A DNA stretch of 41,413 nt from an uncultured Eubacteriales bacterium (GTDB taxonomy: Bacteria; Bacillota; Clostridia; Oscillospirales; Oscillospiraceae), in the NCBI GenBank assembly GCA_902475435.1, contig CABRZL010000012.1, forward strand, positions 1-41,413, read 5' to 3'. The notes beneath the pieces are model-generated. The model saw nothing but the letters and a program-made list of their open reading frames with translations. It made no database searches and was not told the DNA's origin. The position numbers and the translations under genes are program-made. Positions 16,619-21,656 of the stretch are shown here, in pieces. Within the stretch, counting starts at the first letter, position 1. Every line of letters begins with the position of its first letter.

Positions 16619-16703
16619 AAAAGCCTTGCTTTTCCACCCGTGGTGTGTAAGCTGCCACTCACAAGGCACAAGCCAAACACAAAAATGGAAGGTGGAAAAC
16701 ACA

Positions 16704-17198
16704 ATGAAAACAGGAAAAATCACAGCGAAACTGAGGGATGCGGTTCCTGTTTGCCTTATGGTAAACGGTGAGGAAGTTAAACGGTATAAGAACATCAAGC
16801 TGCCAGATATGCTCAAAGAGGTAGAAATGACCGACTTCCATTTCAACGTACATACGGACGGGAAGATCACCTTTGAAATCCATTATGAAGAAGGTGTATT
16901 GCCGGAGGTATTCCCGGAGGACCGCACCAGATTAATCCGGGCGGCAAAAGCCGCCGCCAAGGTTGCCATGCAGCAGCCCGCAGAGGCCAAGGAGGCAAAG
17001 GCCATAGAACCAGCGGTAGAGGATGAACCGGAAGATAGCCTGCCCCCAAAGCAAGCCCATTGGAAAGCATTGTCCCTGATTACGGGCGGCTTTGTAAGTA
17101 TGCTGGTTCTAGATGCTGTAAGAAAAAATCTTACTATTCCCTCATGGTTGAACACATTTGCCGAAAACAATCATATTAACTTTTCGCAGGTGCTCTAG
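16704..17198 (+). CDS. ICE-type protein fused to HicB C-terminal tail
   Basis: 164 residues from ATG 16704 (GGAAGGTGGAAAACACA). Residues 1-75 (MKTGKITAKLRDAVPVCLMV..., HFNVHTDGKITFEIHYEEGV) resemble a small protein of Tn1549-like conjugative elements (from memory). Residues ~76-125 are Ala/Lys/Glu-rich. From ~135 it becomes a HicB-type tail, AVRKNLTIPSWLNTFAENNH. It stops at TAG 17196-17198, exactly where HicB proteins read Gln; reading through adds 13 residues to TAA 17238-17240. The chimera most likely arose by deletion between an ICE gene and a HicB gene. Whether it is expressed is unknown. Confidence 0.65.
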   Translation: MKTGKITAKLRDAVPVCLMVNGEEVKRYKNIKLPDMLKEVEMTDFHFNVHTDGKITFEIHYEEGVLPEVFPEDRTRLIRAAKAAAKVAMQQPAEAKEAKAIEPAVEDEPEDSLPPKQAHWKALSLITGGFVSMLVLDAVRKNLTIPSWLNTFAENNHINFSQVL

Positions 17199-17323
17199 GA
17201 TTCTTTAATTGCACTCTATCAACAAAAACAGCAATCCTAAACAAATCAACGTCGAACGTCAGTCGAAGCTAACGTTCTGATATTCCTGATTCCCTCCCCA
17301 AATTCAAATAGGAGGTTTTATCC

Positions 17324-17728
17324 ATGAAAAAAACAGAACGATATGTATTCCCTGCTATATTTACTTACGAAGCCGGACAGGAAATAGCTGTTGTTTTCCC
17401 TGATTTGGATGTAGCAACCAGCGGTACAGATGATAACGACGCGCTATTATCTGCAAGAGAGCTTCTGGGCTGCGCCCTTTACGGAATGGAAGAGGACGGT
17501 GAGGAAATCCCCTCTCCGACCCTCTTATCTGATGTTGAAACAGACAAAAATGAGCGAGCTGTGCTTGTAGACGTCTATATGCCATCAATTCGCATGGCGA
17601 AAGTAAACCGTTCTGTAAACTGAACAGTCACTTTACCCGCATGGCTGAACGCCGCCGCACTGGAACAGAATATTAACCTTTCGCAAGTATTGCAGGACGC
17701 TTTAAAATCTCATCTACATCTTGGGTAG
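17324..17728 (+). pseudogene. HicB-like antitoxin with TGA before its DNA-binding tail
   Basis: ATG 17324 follows AGGAGGTTTTATCC. Residues 1-99 are a HicB-fold partial RNase-H domain (YVFPAIFTYEAGQEIAVVFPDLD..., TSGTDDNDALLSARELLGCAL). A TGA (17621-17623) interrupts the frame; beyond it, in the same frame, lie TVTLPAWLNAAALEQNINLS and QVLQDAL, the typical ribbon-helix-helix tail, ending at TAG 17726-17728. The 99-residue product would keep the toxin-masking fold but lose DNA binding. No HicA gene is adjacent. A CRISPR-like half repeat starts 6 bases after the final stop. Confidence 0.8.
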
Positions 17729-17734
17729 CTTGCA

Positions 17735-17752
17735 GTGTGCGTGGATTGAAAT
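17735..17752 (+). repeat. Solitary CRISPR-like repeat, 3' half (type I-C pattern)
   Basis: GTGTGCGTGGATTGAAAT, the 3' end of a type I-C-style repeat, directly after the HicB-like gene at 17324-17728. The 5' half with the hairpin is not recognisable. See the full copy at 18446-18477. Confidence 0.6.
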
Positions 17753-17775
17753 AAATGCGGATGGTGAGTAAGTGC

Positions 17776-17826
17776 TGCAAAAAAAAGAAACCTCGCCAGA
17801 GCTTAAGAACTCTTAGCGGGGCTATT
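17776..17826 (-). terminator. Intrinsic terminator of the DUF2442/HTH operon
   Basis: Minus strand CCCCGCTAAGAG ... CTCTGGCGAGG followed by TTTCTTTTTTTT, starting 3 bases after the HTH stop codon. Confidence 0.8.
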
Positions 17827-17828
17827 CT

Positions 17829-18041
17829 TTATTTAGCGGCGGGAACAACTGTCAAATCACAACCCAGAGCATTAGCCACCTTTAAGAGAGTGTCAAGCTG
17901 TAGAATAGCCTTTTTACTCTCAAGGCGGGCCATAACAGACTGCGTTAGATTGGACGCTTTTGCTAATTCCTTCTGCGTCATTCCTTTATTGTGCCGCTGT
18001 TCAATCAGCAAATCAATAATATTAGCGCAGCCCTCAGACAT
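17829..18041 (-). CDS. XRE-family HTH antitoxin-like protein
   Basis: 70 residues, almost entirely one helix-turn-helix domain: IIDLLIEQRHNKGMTQKELA, KASNLTQSVMARLES, LQLDTLLKVANALGCDLTVV. Start ATG 18041 lies inside the end of the DUF2442 gene (8-base overlap), so the two are translationally coupled. The pairing of a DUF2442 protein with a small HTH protein is a recurring toxin-antitoxin-like arrangement; the HTH member would be the DNA-binding autoregulator. Function inferred from context only. Confidence 0.85.
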   Translation of the reverse strand: MSEGCANIIDLLIEQRHNKGMTQKELAKASNLTQSVMARLESKKAILQLDTLLKVANALGCDLTVVPAAK

Positions 18042-18399
18042 TGACTACACCCCCTATGGGCACACTGTTAATATAGCATTCGTCCGGGCATAAGTCGACT
18101 TTATTACTCCATACTTTATCGCTGTCTATATTCGGGTCAATATCCCATGCTATGCAGTGGGTATCATCCACATAGACCCGGCGGAAGCTCTCTATATCAG
18201 CGAACGGCTCAAATACTGTGCCTTTTTGGAGAAGCGGGCGAACATCGTAAAGCCGCCTTTCTCCATTGTCAAAGCTGATAGTGAGTGTAAAATCGTTATT
18301 CGGTACAACGCCTACAATCCTTTTCTTTCCGCCTGCGAAGTATTCCGCTGTCTTTCGGTCAAATCCTTTGGAAAGATAATAATCAACCGTTCTTGTCAT
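18034..18399 (-). CDS. DUF2442-domain protein
   Basis: 121 residues. The core from ~residue 30 matches DUF2442: IVGVVPNNDFTLTISFDNGE, RLYDVRPLL, FRRVYVDDTHCIAWD, and a C-terminal DLCPDECY. A ~28-residue N-terminal extension (DYYLSKGFDRKTAEYFAGGK) is extra. ATG 18399 is preceded by TTGGAGGTGGTAGC. Operonic with the HTH gene downstream. A solitary CRISPR-like repeat and a 7-bp hairpin (18419-18438) lie in its 5' leader. Possible toxin or toxin partner; no catalytic residues can be assigned. Confidence 0.8.
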   Translation of the reverse strand: MTRTVDYYLSKGFDRKTAEYFAGGKKRIVGVVPNNDFTLTISFDNGERRLYDVRPLLQKGTVFEPFADIESFRRVYVDDTHCIAWDIDPNIDSDKVWSNKVDLCPDECYINSVPIGGVVNV

Positions 18400-18445
18400 G
18401 CTACCACCTCCAAGGGAGAGCCGCTTATTTCAGCGGCTTTATTGC

Positions 18446-18477
18446 ATTTCAATCTACGCACCCCGCGAGGGGGCGAC
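18446..18477 (-). repeat. Solitary full-length type I-C-like CRISPR repeat
   Basis: Exactly 32 bases, the usual type I-C length. Minus strand starts GTCGCCCCC, has a C/G stem (CCCC...GGGG) and ends GTGCGTAGATTGAAAT, the family signature with one change (usually GTGGATTGAAA). No second copy follows at spacer distance and no cas gene is in the window. It lies 46 bases before the DUF2442 start, downstream of a minus-strand TATAAT (18531-18536), so it is probably in the mRNA leader. Confidence 0.75.
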
Positions 18478-18587
18478 ATATAAACATACAGATTGTTGGC
18501 ATGGCGTCCATTTCCTTTACTGTACTTATTATTATAGCATATTCGCTATATCTAGAAACAATTTTTACAAAAAAGCAGATAAAAGTA

Positions 18588-18616
18588 TTGGCATATGCGT
18601 ATAAAAGGCGTATGAT
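18588..18616 (+). promoter_or_regulatory. SigA promoter of HicB-like gene
   Basis: TTGGCA (18588-18593), 17-base spacer, TATGAT (18611-18616), then AAGGAGG and ATG at 18642. The direct repeat GCGTAT-N5-GCGTAT spans the spacer and -10 region, a possible operator for the RHH tail of HicB. Confidence 0.7.
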
Positions 18617-18641
18617 AGATAACGTAAGGAGGTATCCAACT

Positions 18642-19043
18642 ATGAAAAGCGCTTATCCTATCGTTATGACGCAAGGAGAAGAGTTCATTATGGTGTTCAT
18701 TCCGGATTTCAATATCAATACGCAAGGCAAGAACATTCCGGATGCGATCGAAATGGCGCGGGACGCGATTGGAATTATGGGAATTGATATGCAGGACGAC
18801 GGCGAAGCATTGCCGGAGGCGTCAAATCTGGCAAATGTTCAAGCCGGCTCGCCTTCCGGAAGCATCGTCTCACTGGTTGACGTTAACTTCGCAGAGTATC
18901 GCAAAAAGAATGATATGCGCTCCGTGAAAAAGAATTGCACAATCCCTTCATGGCTTAACTTTGAAGCAGAAAAAGCGGGCGTGAATTTTTCTGCCGTATT
19001 GCAAGCAGCATTAAAAAACGAATTGCATATTACAGAAAAATAA
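18642..19043 (+). CDS. HicB-like antitoxin, intact, no HicA
   Basis: 133 residues, complete two-domain HicB: partial RNase-H fold (YPIVMTQGEEFIMVFIPDFNINTQGKNIPDAIEMAR...IMGIDMQDDGEALPEAS) and the ribbon-helix-helix tail (VKKNCTIPSWLNFEAEKAGVNF, SAVLQAAL). Start at 18642 with AAGGAGGTATCCAACT. No HicA (about 60-80 residues) is detectable within 500 bases on either side, so it is an orphan, as are the other HicB-like genes here. It is the only one of the four HicB tails without a premature stop. Confidence 0.88.
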   Translation: MKSAYPIVMTQGEEFIMVFIPDFNINTQGKNIPDAIEMARDAIGIMGIDMQDDGEALPEASNLANVQAGSPSGSIVSLVDVNFAEYRKKNDMRSVKKNCTIPSWLNFEAEKAGVNFSAVLQAALKNELHITEK

Positions 19044-19055
19044 CGTAAAAAAACA

Positions 19056-19077
19056 CGGGAAGGCTTAAGCCTTCCCG
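19056..19077. terminator. Bidirectional terminator
   Basis: Self-complementary CGGGAAGGCTTAAGCCTTCC plus CG, followed by CTTTATTG on plus and TGTTTTTTT on minus. It separates the HicB gene from the convergent holin pair. Confidence 0.8.
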
Positions 19078-19079
19078 CT

Positions 19080-19298
19080 TTATTGCTCTCGCTCCAAATT
19101 GTCTAACCTGTGTGTATTGCTTTTGCTCCGTTGTTCTACCGCCGTCATCCTCTCTACAAGATTATTGTGCAGCTTTACTTTTTCTTCCAACTGCTTGAGG
19201 CGGAAATTCGTCAGCCTCGCGCTCGTCAGTATACCTGTTATCGACCCTATTGCAGTCCCCGCCAGAGCCAGCAGAGACGTTAATACTTCATTGCTCAT
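19080..19298 (-). CDS. Small phage-type membrane protein, BhlA/XhlA-like
   Basis: 72 residues: one N-terminal membrane segment (VLTSLLALAGTAIGSITGIL) then a coiled-coil (LKQLEEKVKLHNNLVERMTA, VEQRSKSNTHRLDNLE). This layout is that of small phage lysis accessory proteins of the XhlA/BhlA kind. Start ATG 19298 has AGAGGATGAGC and overlaps the end of the phi-LC3-type holin gene by 11 bases. No endolysin is next to it, so the pair is a phage lysis-cassette remnant or a domesticated toxin-like pair. Confidence 0.7.
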   Translation of the reverse strand: MSNEVLTSLLALAGTAIGSITGILTSARLTNFRLKQLEEKVKLHNNLVERMTAVEQRSKSNTHRLDNLEREQ

Positions 19299-19563
19299 CC
19301 TCTGTCACTTCCCCTCCCGGAGTTGTATATGTCATAGCTCTTGCGCTGTCAGTAACTCCGCTTGTAGTCGGGTCTATCAGCGCATTGTATACGCTTGCGA
19401 GCACGCTGACTATAACATACGGGTTCCCTACCGCTTGCTTTATCAAATCCCACAATGCGCTCCAGCTCGTAATATCCGCTCCGGTCACTCCGTAGTATAC
19501 ACCTATCGCCATTGTTATCGCCAGCCAAAACGACCAGTTTTTCATTCTAACTTTAAAATTCAT
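19288..19563 (-). CDS. phi-LC3-family phage holin
   Basis: 91 residues from ATG 19563 (a further in-frame ATG at 19545). NFKVRMKNWSFWLAI at the start and ALIDPTTSGVTDSARAMTYT at the end are hallmark holin_LLH/phi-LC3 sequences, with two membrane segments between (WLAITMAIGVYYGV; VIVSVLASVYNAL). Holins permeabilise the membrane for endolysin release. No strong ribosome site is seen. Its start codon abuts the -35 region of the divergent module promoter at 19571-19599, so both could be controlled by the same operator. Confidence 0.85.
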   Translation of the reverse strand: MNFKVRMKNWSFWLAITMAIGVYYGVTGADITSWSALWDLIKQAVGNPYVIVSVLASVYNALIDPTTSGVTDSARAMTYTTPGGEVTEDEQ

Positions 19564-19570
19564 TAAACAC

Positions 19571-19599
19571 TTTGCACACTCCATAGAGTATGCTATAAT
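19571..19599 (+). promoter_or_regulatory. Module 1 promoter with operator CACAC-N8-GTATG
   Basis: TTTGCA (19571-19576), 17-base spacer, TATAAT (19594-19599). Inside the spacer CACAC (19575-19579) and GTATG (19588-19592) flank TCCATAGA, forming a dyad with inner ACTC/GAGT arms. The same outer half-sites at the same distance from -10 occur in module 2. Confidence 0.7.
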
Positions 19600-19629
19600 A
19601 ATTATAGAAATTAAGAAAGGAGGTAAGAT

Positions 19630-19749
19630 ATGATTGAGTTGCCAACTCCTTTGTGCGCGATATACTCGGCAGTAATAGCAACACTAAGCTACCGAGCGTC
19701 GCACAAAGAAAAAACCGCTCCCAAGCACAGCAAGCAGAAGAAGCGGTAA
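19630..19749 (+). CDS. Tiny basic membrane peptide (module 1, orfA)
   Basis: 39 residues, ATG 19630 with AAAGGAGGTAAGAT. A short hydrophobic stretch (PLCAIYSAVIATLSY) is followed by a Lys/His-rich tail ending KTAPKHSKQKKR. The same tail (KTAPKHSKRRKR) ends the module 2 copy, which supports a real coding sequence. Size, single membrane segment and cationic end recall type I toxin or holin-like toxin peptides, but I cannot match a family. First gene of the module 1 operon. Confidence 0.55.
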   Translation: MIELPTPLCAIYSAVIATLSYRASHKEKTAPKHSKQKKR

Positions 19750-19762
19750 AAACAAGGGGAAA

Positions 19763-19776
19763 GGGGCGCAAGCCCC
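19763..19776 (+). promoter_or_regulatory. GNRA hairpin between orfA and orfB, module 1
   Basis: GGGGC-GCAA-GCCCC, a stem capped by a stable GNRA tetraloop, followed by GAGTACCCT. Conserved exactly in module 2 although flanks differ. OrfB has no clear Shine-Dalgarno, so this RNA element may control its translation or processing. Confidence 0.6.
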
Positions 19777-19809
19777 GAGTACCCTCCAACTCAATTATAT
19801 CTAACAACC

Positions 19810-19962
19810 ATGAAAAAATCAAGCGTTATCTGCATGTTCATCGTCCCTATCTGCTTGTTCGCCGCAGTGATAGTCAAGGGCATTGCCGCCCTGATGCTTT
19901 GCATCGCCGCCGCAATAAGCGCAACCGCCGCTTACATCATCACCAAAAGGAGTAAATCATGA
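19810..19962 (+). CDS. Small membrane protein (module 1, orfB)
   Basis: 50 residues from ATG 19810. Two hydrophobic segments (VICMFIVPICLFAAVIV; GIAALMLCIAAAISATAAYII) and a basic end (TKRSKS). No good ribosome site upstream (ACAACC), so translation is probably weak or coupled. Its stop overlaps the start of the RHH gene (ATGA). The equivalent protein in module 2 keeps the length, topology and basic end but little sequence. Not recognised; it could be a membrane-active toxin controlled by the RHH protein. Confidence 0.65.
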   Translation: MKKSSVICMFIVPICLFAAVIVKGIAALMLCIAAAISATAAYIITKRSKS

Positions 19963-20144
19963 GCAAAACATCCTCCGCGGTCAAGCGCCGCTACAACCAA
20001 AAAGCCTACGACCTCTATCAAATGTCCATGCCCAAAGGCACGAAAGAGCTATTCCGCGCCGCGTGCGAACGCAACGGAGAAACGATGAACGGTGTTCTCA
20101 ACAAATTCATCAAAGCCTACATCGAGGAGCATGAAGGGGATTAA
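19959..20144 (+). CDS. Arc-like ribbon-helix-helix protein (module 1, orfC)
   Basis: 61 residues, overlapping orfB by 4 bases (AAAAGGAG upstream). The pattern Y-D-L-Y-Q-M-S-M-P-K-G-T-K-E-L-F-R-A-A followed by NGETMNGVLNKFIKAYIEEH aligns with Arc/MetJ-type RHH: a beta strand, then two helices. Aligned to Arc, base-contact positions (Q9, N11, R13) correspond to Leu, Gln and Ser. A ~20-residue basic N-terminal arm precedes the strand. Likely the repressor of its own promoter through the dyad at 19575-19592 (inference). Confidence 0.8.
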   Translation: MSKTSSAVKRRYNQKAYDLYQMSMPKGTKELFRAACERNGETMNGVLNKFIKAYIEEHEGD

Positions 20145-20240
20145 CTCCCCCTTCTTTTTTGCTTAACCAAGCATAACAACTATTGTACGTGCAAAAGTCG
20201 ACCCCTTTTTTAAAAAAATAATTTTTTTCTCAAAAAATGC

Positions 20241-20269
20241 TTGACATACGTGTACATGTATGATATAAT
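20241..20269 (+). promoter_or_regulatory. Module 2 promoter with operator CATAC-N8-GTATG
   Basis: Perfect consensus TTGACA (20241-20246), 17-base spacer, TATAAT (20264-20269). CATAC (20245-20249) and GTATG (20258-20262) flank GTGTACAT, an almost perfect palindrome around GTAC. Position relative to -10 is identical to module 1. Confidence 0.8.
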
Positions 20270-20299
20270 AATTATAGAAATTAGGAAAGGAGGCATAAG

Positions 20300-20425
20300 A
20301 TGAAAGATTGAGCAAACCTCTTGCTCACGGCAATATCAACGGGCGCTAACGTAGCTCTCCTGATATTAAGTCTGAAGGGCAAGAAAAAAACCGCTCCTAA
20401 GCACAGCAAGCGGAGGAAGCGGTAA
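20300..20425 (+). pseudogene. Tiny basic membrane peptide (module 2, orfA) with TGA at codon 4
   Basis: ATG 20300 after AAAGGAGGCATAAG, but the fourth codon is TGA; the same frame then continues ANLLLTAISTGANVALLILS, then LKGKKKTAPKHSKRRKR to TAA 20425. The downstream part contains a clearer membrane segment than module 1. Either the gene is inactivated, or it starts at the in-frame TTG at 20321, or it is under unusual translational control. The basic tail is shared with module 1. Confidence 0.5.
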
Positions 20426-20440
20426 GAGCAAAAAGGGAAA

Positions 20441-20454
20441 GGGGCGCAAGCCCC
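20441..20454 (+). promoter_or_regulatory. GNRA hairpin between orfA and orfB, module 2
   Basis: Identical GGGGC-GCAA-GCCCC stem-loop and following GAGTACCCT as module 1; here an outer GGGAA/TTCCC pairing extends it. Confidence 0.6.
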
Positions 20455-20489
20455 GAGTACCCTTCCCAATCTCATTTTACAGCATAACC

Positions 20490-20639
20490 ATGAAAAAAGC
20501 AACTATAATCTTACTCATCCTTAACACCGTCGGAATAATCGCCGCACAATTTATAAGCGGCGCTGCTTCGACCGTCATTCTAGCGGCGGCAGCCTGCTGC
20601 TCCATCGTCGCTCTCATTCTGGAAAGGAAGCGTGTATAA
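20490..20639 (+). CDS. Small membrane protein (module 2, orfB)
   Basis: 49 residues from ATG 20490. Two hydrophobic segments (ATIILLILNTVGIIAAQFI; TVILAAAACCSIVALIL) and basic end ERKRV. No Shine-Dalgarno (CATAACC). The stop codon overlaps the next start (TAATG). Same layout as module 1 orfB but sequence has diverged strongly, in contrast to the nearly identical RHH partners, which suggests the membrane proteins are under different or diversifying selection. Confidence 0.65.
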   Translation: MKKATIILLILNTVGIIAAQFISGAASTVILAAAACCSIVALILERKRV

Positions 20640-20824
20640 TGGGCAAAACATCCTCCGCGGTCAAAAACCGCTACGCCGCCAAAGCGTATGACCCTATCCG
20701 GCTCAACGTCCCCAAAGGCACGAAGGAGCTGTTTCGCGCCGCGTGCGAACGCAACGGAGAAACGATGAACGGTGTACTCAACAAATTCATCAAAGCCTAT
20801 ATCGAGGAGCACGAAGGGGATTAA
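20639..20824 (+). CDS. Arc-like ribbon-helix-helix protein (module 2, orfC)
   Basis: 61 residues (GGAAAGGAAGCGTGTATA upstream). The last 37 residues, from PKGTKELF onward, are identical to module 1. Differences are confined to residues 2-24, including the predicted DNA-contacting strand: Y-D-P-I-R-L-N-V here versus Y-D-L-Y-Q-M-S-M there. All three positions aligned with Arc base contacts change (Leu/Gln/Ser to Pro/Arg/Asn). Predicted repressor of the module 2 promoter. Confidence 0.8.
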   Translation: MGKTSSAVKNRYAAKAYDPIRLNVPKGTKELFRAACERNGETMNGVLNKFIKAYIEEHEGD

Positions 20825-20924
20825 CTCCCCTTCTTTTTTTACTTAATCAAGTATAACAACTATTGTACGTGAATATGTGAAACACTTAAAAAAGCCGCCG
20901 AAGCGACAGCCACGACAGCCTTTA

Positions 20925-20948
20925 CACCCCCTTTTTTGGGGATGCGAC
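20925..20948 (-). repeat. Degenerate CRISPR-like repeat remnant
   Basis: Plus strand CACCCCC-T6-GGGG-ATGCGAC keeps the stem and the GCGAC end of the type I-C-like repeat but not the GATTGAAAT part. It sits directly after the HicB relic's final stop (minus strand), mirroring the half repeat after the HicB at 17728. Weak alone; supported by the shared DR beside it. Confidence 0.4.
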
Positions 20949-20950
20949 AC

Positions 20951-20968
20951 AGTTATTGTTGTATTTTT
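20951..20968. repeat. 18-bp direct repeat flanking a HicB relic
   Basis: AGTTATTGTTGTATTTTT occurs here and at 21398-21415, 447 bases apart. The left copy contains the HicB relic's final codons (RKIQQ-stop on minus); the right copy lies in its leader, just downstream of a TATAAT. Each is preceded on the plus strand by a CACCCCC...GGGG repeat remnant, as if a [repeat-hicB] unit was tandemly duplicated and one copy lost. Confidence 0.7.
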
Positions 20969-21332
20969 CTAATCAGTGCCTCCTGCAACGTTTGTGAGGA
21001 TTTTATCCCCTGTCTATAGCCCTTTAGTTTAGCCAAGCAGGAATTGTAAGCGTTTTCTTTACAGCCTTTGTATCTTTATACGCGCTCATGTCGCAGGCCA
21101 CTAACGTGGCGAATCCATCCTCTACTTTATCCATTTCCGACAACTCAGACGGTGCAGTTAAATCTCCGCCTCCCTCAAACAGTGTAAGCAAATAACCCGT
21201 TAATGTTTCTTGTGCAAACTGCATAGCTTCATTTACAGTTGCACCATATGTCTGGCAACCTAGTAGATCCGGGAACTCCACCCAATACGCATTGTCTTCT
21301 CTGTGAAAAATAGCCGGATAAACAAATAACAT
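20953..21332 (-). pseudogene. HicB-like antitoxin, broken in its RHH tail
   Basis: ATG 21332 after GGGAGGATATTAAT. Residues 1-102 give the HicB fold (YPAIFHREDNAYWVEFPDLL, GCQTYGATVNEAMQFAQETL) and VKKTLTIPAWLN, then TAA (21024-21026). The continuation RAIDRG is in frame, and one base out of frame SSQTLQEALIRKIQQ runs to TAA 20953-20955. So the tail carries one nonsense codon and one frameshift. The stable product would keep the fold and the start of the beta strand but not the RHH helices. No HicA nearby. Confidence 0.8.
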
Positions 21333-21368
21333 ATTAATATCCTCCCTTTTTCAATCTGCGCCTCTATA

Positions 21369-21400
21369 ATTTCAATCCATGCACCCCCGAGGGGGGTAGT
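21369..21400 (-). repeat. Solitary type I-C-like CRISPR repeat in HicB leader
   Basis: 32 bases. Minus strand: CCCCC-CTC-GGGGG stem then GTGCATGGATTGAAAT. The 5' GTCGC end is replaced by ACTAC. It begins about 13-16 bases after a minus-strand TATAAT and ends 36 bases before the HicB relic start, so it would be near the 5' end of that mRNA. A second partial match (GCGCAGATTGAAA) lies between it and the start codon. Confidence 0.65.
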
Positions 21401-21521
21401 TATTGTTGTATTTTTATTATAGCAGCTTTTTATTGCTTTTGGATATATTTTTCGGCAGTGACTTTTCTCCTTCCCAACTATGAAAGCAATTTTTTATCCA
21501 TATCCGCGTTGCTTACCTCGT

Positions 21522-21656
21522 CTAGTTATACAATAATTCTTGTATTTCACATTCCAGTACCCGCGTTATTTTTACCGCCAGTGGCAGCGACACTGTTTTT
21601 GTCCCGCGCTCAATCTGGGATACTTGCACACTTTTTGCTAGGTCTGTGCTTTTCAC
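21522..21656 (-). pseudogene. XRE-type HTH remnant
   Basis: 44 codons from GTG 21656 to TAG 21522: STDLAKSVQVSQIERGTKTV then SLPLAVKITRVLECEIQELL, the second half of a Cro/CI HTH and its dimer helix. The first helix is missing and the recognition region has lost several residues. No ribosome site at the GTG. Likely the decayed repressor of the element whose integrase fragment follows. Confidence 0.5.

Larger units (their letters stand above)
19571..20871 (+). repeat. Tandem duplication of a three-gene micro-operon
   Basis: Two units, about 19571-20191 and 20241-20871, share: promoter plus operator, leader TATAATAATTATAGAAATTA, AAAGGAGG, a ~40-residue basic peptide gene, a GGGGC-GCAA-GCCCC hairpin, a ~50-residue membrane protein gene, a 61-residue RHH gene overlapping it, and a common tail ending AACAACTATTGTACGTG. 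The RHH genes are nearly identical over their last 120 bases; the membrane genes have diverged strongly. Confidence 0.85.

Noticed and set aside
17324..19043. Complete HicAB toxin-antitoxin operons
   Set aside because: No HicA-like frame with its double-stranded RNA-binding fold and catalytic His was found near any HicB-like gene on either strand.
2005..21332. Stop-codon reassignment in this organism
   Set aside because: TAG, TAA and TGA all occur as in-frame stops and all three also serve as normal terminators of intact genes nearby, so no single codon is reassigned. Decay or sequence errors are simpler.
17735..21400. A CRISPR array
   Set aside because: The repeats are single, of both orientations, hundreds of bases apart with genes between them, and there are no cas genes. 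No repeat-spacer-repeat spacing of 60-75 bases exists.
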